From NCBI GenBank assembly GCA_902806575.1, contig CADCXD010000009.1:744001-808000 (forward strand): a stretch of 64,000 nt of DNA, given 5' to 3'. Source of the stretch: Jackrogersella multiformis (taxonomy: Eukaryota; Ascomycota; Sordariomycetes; Xylariales; Hypoxylaceae). The notes beneath the pieces were generated by a model. That model was not told the origin of the DNA, did not search any database, and saw nothing but the letters and a program-made list of their open reading frames with translations. This document shows, piece by piece, positions 55,654-64,000 of this stretch; positions within the stretch are counted from its first letter, which is position 1; each line of letters opens with the position of its first letter. The position numbers and the translations under genes are program-made.

Positions 55654-58207
55654 TATATCTCGAGGTGCTACCCAGCCTGTCATTCGCGAAGAATACACGG
55701 GCCCAGATTTAGTAGCCTAGCTATCGGACTCGTTTCCTATTGCCAGCGGATTTTGTCGAACTTTGTCTATACTCATCAGATCTCCTTTGCATTCCAGGTC
55801 TTGAAACCCTGACCACCTAGGTATCTTATGTTGTCGGTAAATGCACTATACTCCGCTCTACAAAATTGAACACCACTTCAATGCAATGCACAACACCTCA
55901 AACTGACAATCAATCCCTAGTCCTCAACGACAAGGTTTGTCTCTCATTCCTCAATCGTTATTTTCCTATTATCTTTCATGTTACTATTGGTCTATCTTGT
56001 ATGTTAAGTTCATCAAAATAACATCATTTCAGAAGCCGCCAGCATAGGTCTAAACATCCTCCGTCTCACCAAACTTCCCATCCACACGTGATGAGAACAC
56101 TCGGCACCTAAATAATGGTTGTCAGCTTACGTGACGACCGACCCCCTGACGCCCTACACTAGGGGGTTCGCTTATCTAATAATATTACACATCAACAGAC
56201 TTAAGGCAAGGCAACAAGGCAGCCCCTTTTCAAATATCAGTAACCGAACTCAACGAACCAGGAACAATTTGTACCTTTGAGGATGGCGTCGACACTTAAA
56301 ATAGCTGCTAAGCCACAGTGAGTTCGTGAACATCGATCCTCTCAACCCCCAGACGCGCAAGAAAATAAAAATCAGGCTGAGGTGAGACCGGGGTTTGTCT
56401 TTTGAAAATTTCATATCACGGATGGGGGGGCATCACTCAATTCGTGCATTATGGCGGGATTGAAAAGGAACCCTCCCCCTCCATTCCCCTCCCCTCCTAA
56501 AAAAGTACTGGAGTTCGGCGTTCAATGATGGGGAATCATGTACGGGAGTGGTTTTTTTGGGTAGGTCGCAGCTAAGCATGTACTTACAGGTAGTAATACG
56601 GATGGCCGCATACAGTTAATAGTTACAACTCTGACGTGTATCAAGTCCCTAGGTTACAAGTTTCCGATGTGGCTACCTCAAAAGGTACGGTTCTTCCATT
56701 TCGGCTCAGACACGTTTAATATGCCCACCGGGTACCATTCGGCTGGGAAAATAGGCCTTCTTTGGCCGGGGTAGTTGTCCTATGTTGCATGAACATCATA
56801 AATTACCACGCTTTGACGTACATATTTGCGTGAGATCCTACCACATCCACGTTACTTCCGGGTCCTCATTACCTATCATTTCAGCATGTTATTGTCCTAA
56901 AAGTTATACGGTAATCCGACAGCGACCTTTAAAGATCGCTCCTCTCTCCCGTTATCTTCGCAAGGCCACCTATAGATGATTTGGTATGTACGACACATAC
57001 CATTTGAGATGAATCACGTACAGCAGACCACTGTAGTAATTCGTCATTTAGTTTTCAACCGGAGATAGGGATTTATTTGTTCGCAATCATATATTCGCAG
57101 CATGCCACCTCAATAGTGTAGAAAAGGCAAGTTGTAATGAGACAAGTACTACTTTAGATGCCTAGATACCTACCTAGGTAGGTAGGTCTTACTTTGAGAA
57201 CTTACTAGAAACATAAAGTGACATAATATTGACATATCACTCACACCATACTACGTACAAAGCTGCAAAGTAATTGCCTTATGACCATTCTTGAATATGC
57301 TAATATCAGTACCTAATTGCTTTGAATCGGAGATCATCTGCCTAATCGTAGAACTAGATGGTTCCCCTCACCGAGAAAATACCTAGTCCAGCTGTTCTAC
57401 AGTTAATTTCAATCACAAGCCCCTTTAAGCCATTGGAGTACAATAACGTAGGAGCAAAGGCGATCTCAATTGATAAGGACTGATGAACTCTGTCCCTAAA
57501 GTTGAAGGCGACGAATTGATAAGAGGTACTTTGGTTGGTTGCAGTTTCGGTACACTTCGTTGGCGCATGCAGGAAATATATGTAAATGCATCTCTTTCGG
57601 TGCGTCTAGAGCAACAGATTAAATGCCTACCTGTTACCCGGCCAGCCTGGTGTAGAGAAAAGGGGGGGGAGGGCGGATATGGGCCACCAGTCACATTGCA
57701 GGATGGCCAAGTAAATTATAATATATCTACAATCCGACAGTTTTGAATCAGGCGCGAAACTCTGATGGTGTTATACTAGGTACGATACTCCAAACGGCTG
57801 AAACTTGGCGAATGGGGTAGTAAGGGTCTTAGGTTAACTGCTTAGAAACAATGACAATAATATCTAAATGTGCTAAAATCAAGCTAGAATCAAGCTTCGA
57901 ACCATGATGAGTTCATCGAGTGAGGGGTAGATAGGTGGGGGCTGGGAGGCAAGAAATTGCAAACGGCCAAGTACCAAGTTGATTTTTTACACTGTGCGGC
58001 GGCATCATTATAGAGTCTTAGCAAATGTGCAATATGCCTTAAATACATCCAGATGAAAAAAGTATTGCCAATGATGTTGGGTTGATTATAAATGCATATA
58101 CGATATATGCTCCAAGGAGATGTACATTCTTCGTTCGGTGAACATGCAGCAGCTGACGCAGACACAACCCTTCTTCCAAAACCATCCATGGGGTAATGGA
58201 TGTCCGC

Positions 58208-58243
58208 TACCTACCTAGGTAGGTACCTCCTAGGGGTAGGTAC
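58208..58243. repeat. CTAG palindrome pair
   Basis: CTACCTACCTAGGTAGGTACCTCCTAGGGGTAGGTACC-type sequence; two nested palindromes sharing GGTA units. Confidence 0.65.
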
Positions 58244-59805
58244 CAAAATAAGGAAATAAGAAATTAGAAATTGGCTGTTCAACTTCAACAGCCGAAGAAG
58301 GCTCTATGACGAAAATGTCTGCCTCGTCCTTTATAACATCGGAATCCCTGAAACTCCCAGCCTCCCCCAATTCTTCTCGACAGTCCATCCGATGATCGTT
58401 ATCTTAAGACACGAGAGGCAGCAGTGCGATGCGACGCGAATTCCCTTCGATGCGGTGTGTCCTCCAACTGTTTTCGTACAGGAAGGCAACCAACCTCAAA
58501 GGAAGCGGCGCGGGATTTGAGCCTGCCTGCAAGATATCTTTTCTTCCAACTTGATATATCAAAACGCGATGGATATTGGATGACGCAAGACGATAAAAGG
58601 GTCGTTGGCCTACATGGAATCCGTATTTTTCTAACTAAGGCGTCAGCGGGAGCTGTCGTACAAATTTCGCTTACGGTTGAATTGGGAGAAAACGGCTCAA
58701 TACTTCCGACTGTACACCTGATCAGCTGTGAGACTCTCGTCTGATATGGCTACTCTTGGAGGATTCAGGATGGGAGATTAACGGAATATACCACCTAGTT
58801 GCCTTGGATGGGCAGGCTGTGAGATGTGGAATAGGTAGGTCGGCAATCCTCGGTGGTGAGCTCTCTACATCTCACTTGCAGTCTCCAAATTCCTACTGCT
58901 GATAACTTGGGCGCATATTCCTGACAATTCGGAAAATTACGACACGAGGGAGGTGGACGTACGTATGTTTGTGGCTCTGCTTTGATATCCCCGCCCGAGC
59001 CGAGTATTGTCGGGGGTCGCCTCGATAGAGGATGCCTAAATCCTCTCTTCTGTTATTCTAGGACTAAAAATTTTAAGTACATTTAATTTGAAACATATTT
59101 TCCAGTTAACTGAGATGTCCCGTAATGTTTGCCTCGTGATTGTGGGATTATGGGATCGTAGGATCATGGTTGCGGTGAGGCGTGAAAGTTATCATTAGAG
59201 GCAGCTCCTGATATCCGCATCGGCTTTGATGAACTGGAACGTTTATATGTATAACTTCCTACCTAGGTAATTAATGTATCTCAAGTCCCTAATGATATTA
59301 TTAAAATAGCTAATTGTACTCGTTGGCATTGATAATACCTGGGTGACATTGAGTACTTAATCATTGTAGCCGAAGCTTCGGTGATAAGGTATGTAGTTGA
59401 TGCCTGGTCTCGTTGCTTTAGCGTATAACTTTATAATGAATTATAATAGATAATGGCAAAGTAAGTAGGTATTCTCTATTGATTTATTATAGTTTTATTC
59501 TCGATAGGTGTCCGAATTAGGTGATTGTTGTGATAGTTGAAAGGCTAGCTGCTTACACTGCTACCCCTATTTTACCCCTATTCAAAACTCCTTACTATAT
59601 GATTTATGACCGCAGTCTATACTCGTATCTTTTCGCTAGTCCCGAAATAACAAATTAAAATTGTTATTTTACTTGCGCGACACCATATTTTGTAGTATAT
59701 TCTCGGTGGATATGGATCGCAATGTTTAGAACCATGCGAAGGTGTCGTATGAAAGACCTGGGGCAATATTTTAAGCTTTTCAAGTATCTTTCACATTGGT
59801 ACATA

Positions 59806-59827
59806 TATATATAGAGAGAGAGAGAGA
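59806..59827 (+). repeat. (TA)n(GA)n compound dinucleotide repeat
   Basis: TATATATATA passes directly into AGAGAGAGAGAGAGA. Confidence 0.75.
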
Positions 59828-61891
59828 CATCGCATGTTAATATACTCTCATAGTTATTCTGCAGCGACACAGTCTTGTTTAAGTTAGTGTGAGTGGAGCT
59901 CCTGAGCCATGATGAATGGTCATAGGAAGCGTCTCGAGAACAACGGTGTGTCCAATAAACTTCGAGAAAAAGATTGGAAGATAAAACATAGAATAACATA
60001 GTATATAATATATTTTCGCTCCATTACTTCGGATTATACGTTGTTTTGAAGCATGTGTGGTGTACGGTCTGCTCATGGTGCAAGGGGCAGCTAGCTACTT
60101 AGGTAGCGACAAGGCGACTGACTATACCACGCTTATTAGTGCCCCATCTGCAGCTAGAAATCAGCGCATCTTCATTGATTGAAGATGACCTTGAATTTTG
60201 TTAAAATTAAATATAACAATAGTTAATCGAAGCATGTGGGATGAAGAGACCTGCCACTTGTATAAAATTATATCTATTAGATGATAGAGGTAGTAATCAT
60301 GTGTGCATTGGAAAGTCGTAACGCGAATGCCATATAATTATATCCTAGTACCTTTCGCGAGTTTCGCTGTGTGTGAAATTGTTATTTGGAATGTGCTGAT
60401 TGGAATACTTACTGGCCTCTTGATTAAAGGGGCTATCCAGCGACCAGACATTAACAGACCACGGCATCCTCTTCAAAAAGAATTCGTAAACGTAACCGAT
60501 TGATTCGAAAAGGATATATCTGAACTTATGTTAGGGCATGATTGAAAAGAATTATTAGTTGTTAAATGTCTAAATGGTGCTTATGAATGTTTGGCACAGG
60601 GTGATTCTCATAAGAGCTACCTGAGGTTGGAACCTGCGAGTAATGATGCAAACCGCAGAAAGCTTATAAATCAAACAATATATATACGAACATAGGATGA
60701 TAAAATAATATGATAAATGTATTTGGTAATATTTACTGCTCTTATTAGGGTTGCTGCATGGGATATGATGTCCGACGGGTAGCAGTTGTTTTAAAAGGGG
60801 GGAGAGACCCACTAAGATGAGCATCCAAACTTCTATTTTTTGAAGACTTTTTGGTGTAAACTTTCCAAAAAAATTCTTAGGTGTTCAAAAGTGATTTAGG
60901 AAGCTTCCAAAGTAGTTTTTAAAAATTTCCAGAGTTTTTGGTTGAGATGGGAGAACTTTGCACTCGCTGAACTTGCCTCGACAAACCAACCGACAAATCG
61001 ACTTTTTGGTGGGAAAACGTATGAAGTCTAAATAACATGGCAATGAGATACTGCATATATTATTTGAAAGAATCTTTGTAGAAAACGAGCCAGTCCGGTC
61101 ATGGCTAGCAGTATGCACTTGATGTTTAGTGTAGTGGAATATGAATCCGAGCCACCGGACGACCCAATTCATGAAAGTCGGGGCCGTCTTCGGATGGAGA
61201 CTACTTATATATCGGCCGGCATGTGGAGAATTAGCCACTCGAACCCCGTGTTGCGGCATTCGTTCCTTCTTTCCCTACTTGTTATGACCCATTTTGCGGC
61301 TCTTCGGCGATATGTGGATGTAAATATGTACCTAGGTACCTATGAATCGGGGATTTGCATATTACCTACTAGGGTTACCCCATACAGACTACACTACCTA
61401 CCTAGGTACCTAGGGTAGCTCCAGTTGCGATCAGCGCTAAGAGCGGGAAGCTTGCAGGGGCTATAGCGCCCATATGGGGCATTAGTTACACATCCGAGCG
61501 CTAAAAGAGTGGAATTGATGCAACCTCTTTAGAAGTTTATTGGGATTTGGGACGACTCAAATCGTTTCCTCGGGGAAATGGCCCACATTAACTTGATAAC
61601 CCTCCTTGTTCATCGTGAATCGTATCGTCCCCAATGCAGATACCCTTCATTATTCGTCCGGAATTATTCTTCCCTGAATGAGCCATCCAGTGAGAATGTA
61701 TCCTTGGTGCATTGGCCTTAGATTCATCTTATATCGTAACTCTTTTGGACTTCTAGTGTAAAGAGCCTCAACCCAATGCTCCACACCTCCCCTCCCTAAT
61801 ATAGAATATTATTGCGAGCACCTCTAGCCAGGGATGGATGTGGGATAATAGTTCGACTATTATGGTACATCACAGACGTCACTAACCAATA

Positions 61892-62401
61892 TTATGCAAG
61901 CCACGTTACCAAACCATCAGTTCCCAGTGCATAGTAGCAAGAACATACCGGAGAGTTAGCATTTCCCCCTAGTCCTAGTAGTGGCGTTCTGCAGATGGAC
62001 GAATCCGATAACCGGATCCAACGAGCGAGCTCCAGCGTATGAGATCTCGCTACTAGCTTCATCGGAACCGGACGGGCCTCCCTTGCGAATATCACGCAAT
62101 CCTCTTGAGCCGCAAAGCATGAGCCCCTAAGGTCGCAACCGGCTGCAGTGAGAATCTCGGATGGCCCCCTCTTTCCCCTTCTTGGAGTTTGGTACGACCT
62201 TAAATAAGTGCTACCAAGCTGATTGAGACATCCTTTATTTACCAAAGACATATAATTCGCTCTTGCCTTCGCCTGTGTGTCTGGCGTCTTCAAAACGACC
62301 GGTTTCGAGCCTGTTGAGCCTGCAGAGGGCGCTCCGATCTCTGTAAAAAGGCTGTCCGATGAGCTAATCTGCTCATTGCACCAACATAAAAGGGGTGGCA
62401 T
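61892..62401 (-). CDS. Uncharacterised ORF of 169 codons, uncertain
   Basis: An ATG-initiated frame (MPPLLCWCNEQISSSD...) of 169 aa, the longest in the terminal 8 kb. It is Cys- and Arg-containing, with stretches such as GSTYLRSYQTPRRGKRGPSE and SHTLELARWIRLSD. I recognise no domain, and no splice sites extend it convincingly. It could be a lineage-specific gene or a fragment of a decayed one. Confidence 0.2.
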   Translation of the reverse strand: MPPLLCWCNEQISSSDSLFTEIGAPSAGSTGSKPVVLKTPDTQAKARANYMSLVNKGCLNQLGSTYLRSYQTPRRGKRGPSEILTAAGCDLRGSCFAAQEDCVIFAREARPVPMKLVARSHTLELARWIRLSDSSICRTPLLGLGGNANSPVCSCYYALGTDGLVTWLA

Positions 62402-62460
62402 CTCATTGGTTCCGTTTTAGATGAAATATAGCACCAACAAACATTAACTAAACATGAAGT

Positions 62461-62616
62461 ATGAAAATAATCGCAATTCTACTCTCGTTGTTGGTAGTGA
62501 TGACGAGAGAGCATCTTACAGTGGTTGGTTATAACAGCTCCGCCTTAAGCGAGTTACTTTCGACAGTGCCAACACACACGCGGTACATACGCCAGGACCT
62601 ACCGTTTGCATGCTGA
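62461..62616 (+). CDS. Tiny ORF with signal-peptide-like start, uncertain
   Basis: A 51-codon frame starting MKIIAILLSLLVV, a good signal-peptide core, and ending PFAC. It is divergent from the 169-codon frame. It may be the first exon of a small secreted protein, since a Cys-rich stretch (CWDKQGVGCLVCC) follows in another frame at about 62624-62662. No splice pair joins them clearly, so chance is likely. Confidence 0.12.
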   Translation: MKIIAILLSLLVVMTREHLTVVGYNSSALSELLSTVPTHTRYIRQDLPFAC

Positions 62617-64000
62617 CCCGGACTGTTGGGACAAGCAAGGGGTTGGTTGCCTAGTTTGCTGCGAGGCATTGTACATAAGTGTCACTAGAGGGATCCACAC
62701 ACCTACGAACTCTCTATGGCTCCTTGATTGGAGCGCATTGCGAGGTGACCATACACCGAGTTCTCTTCAAGGACAAGGTCTACAGGGTGGTCGAATAGTC
62801 TTCCTTCTCGTAGCCTATTTAGGAAACAGAAACGGTCCGATGATGAAGGGTCCTTGTACCGGTTCAAGATAGACGAATCTCTTATCAAATGTTATATCAA
62901 CCCCCATCATGATTTATCCCACGACTCTAGCCTCATCAGGGGCTAAGAGCAACTTTTCATATCAATCCATAGGTAGATCACAAGAGGCGCCTACCCATTT
63001 CATTGGGATGGAGGCACATGATCTCCGGTTCATGCTCGGTAGAGCTCACTGCATAATAAACAAGCCCGCCACATCGGCCGAAGGCTAGATCCGGGTGGTT
63101 TTGCTACTACCAAGAGATCGTTCTCTGATTCCTGGTTCCTTCACCGCCTCGGTGGTCTGGGTTTCATTGAAAAGGGGACTGTCTACCAACATAGAAACAC
63201 GTGCAGCCCAACCCCAACACTAGAAGCAAAATTTTCAATAGAGGACCTCAGCCTTACCAATAGTGAAACAGTTATAATATAAATGCAACGCTAAACCTGA
63301 CTTGTTTCCTGTTACCTGTTAAATATTTAGGGCGTTGGGCTCCTTGATATCTAGTGGCCTCCCCCTGATGACCACAGCCTGAAAATTCTCAACCGACCTA
63401 CCAACCGCATGGCGGTAAAAATAGCAATAAAATATCCCAACACAACAGTTATCATCATACGTACATCGAATTTTAGCAACTCGTCGATATACCATCAAGC
63501 ACAACATGTATTGTCATCCTTCGCAGTAGCCGAACGTAACGAGCACGACAGTTGTACCTATTGGAATCATGATACATGCCAACCGCTCCCAACCTGTCCT
63601 ACTATCCTACCACCGAAACACGTCGCAAATCTGACACTACGCGCACCTAGGCGAGGATTTGGGGTCGCCGAAGTTATCTAAAGAAAACCCTATCAGTCAG
63701 TGTTGATGATAGTAATCTAACTAACGTGTCCTCGCTCAAGGAGACGCGTCTATTAGCTAGAATTTATCATGAGATCCAATAGGAATTTACGCCATCGAGC
63801 CCTGCCCGCATTGACGACACCGAGGAGACAGCCGCGGGACGAATTTGCTATTTCGGATAATGTCGGCCACGAGACTGTTACCCAAAACGTTAAAATCATT
63901 ATAGCCCCTATGTTTTCTGATAGACCCGATAAACATCCTTAAACCCGAGTATAGCCTGACCCTACGACGCGTCGACACTCCCATACCGAGACGACGCGCG
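62617..64000. other. Terminal stretch without a supported gene
   Basis: Short frames only, none with a recognisable domain. The window ends in this region, so part of a gene continuing to the right cannot be excluded. Confidence 0.4.

Larger units (their letters stand above)
55654..61891. other. 6.2 kb gene-poor region
   Basis: No supported gene. It has CTAG palindromes at 57168-57187, 58208-58243 and 61328-61420, and a dinucleotide TA/GA run at 59806-59827. A 7-bp hairpin ACCCCCT...AGGGGGT lies near 56150-56168. AT-rich, worn-looking sequence runs from about 59050 to 61080. Confidence 0.45.

Noticed and set aside
1..64000. CRISPR arrays, bacterial operons or phage genes
   Set aside because: No regularly spaced direct repeats and no such genes; introns and gene content are those of a filamentous fungus.
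1..64000. A secondary-metabolite cluster around the SDR pseudogene and secreted protein
   Set aside because: No PKS, NRPS, terpene cyclase, transporter or cluster regulator is visible in the window.

Overview
This window looks like nuclear DNA of a filamentous ascomycete (Pezizomycotina, probably Sordariomycetes). The signs are short GT-AG introns of about 49-90 bp with CTAAC/CTAAT-like branch points, large gene-poor spacers, a HET-domain gene, a secreted GH35 beta-galactosidase, and many dispersed copies of a CTAG-centred palindrome (TACCTAGGTA with neighbouring GGTA/TACC units) in the spacers. No bacterial or viral organisation is seen. The species assignment is inference. I spliced all gene models by eye.

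Layout: bases 1-1202 hold degraded acidic reading frames followed by a probable Ty3/Gypsy-type LTR. An AT-rich spacer follows. Then come a conserved hypothetical RGG/acidic protein (3831-5258, +), a dienelactone-hydrolase-like enzyme (5909-6813, -) and a Nudix hydrolase (8348-9389, -). After a 3.4 kb spacer there is a HET-domain protein (12764-14766, +). Next is a head-to-head pair for leucine catabolism: isovaleryl-CoA dehydrogenase (15024-16476, -) and methylcrotonoyl-CoA carboxylase beta subunit (16844-18760, +), sharing a 367 bp promoter. A long spacer rich in CTAG palindromes leads to a protein with an areA GATA-like (DUF1752) domain (23654-25282, -).

About 8 kb without a convincing gene follows. 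Then come a secreted GH35 beta-galactosidase (33579-36867, -), an RNA 3'-terminal phosphate cyclase (38376-39694, -; its first exon lies in a different frame from the rest), a small secreted cysteine-containing protein (41005-41598, +) and a wrecked short-chain dehydrogenase pseudogene (42124-43114, -). Ten kb of gene-poor AT-rich DNA separates these from an Est1-type domain protein with an N-terminal zinc-finger-like motif (53235-55653, +). The last 8 kb has no gene I can support well.

The only clear functional linkage is the IVD-MCC beta pair, which catalyse consecutive steps of leucine breakdown in mitochondria. The other genes look like independent housekeeping, secreted or accessory functions. 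I found no convincing new multi-gene system. The most interesting leads are a possible MITE family seen as two diverged copies, the CTAG palindrome family (one copy supplies the HET gene's stop codon), the secreted-protein gene and the SDR pseudogene.
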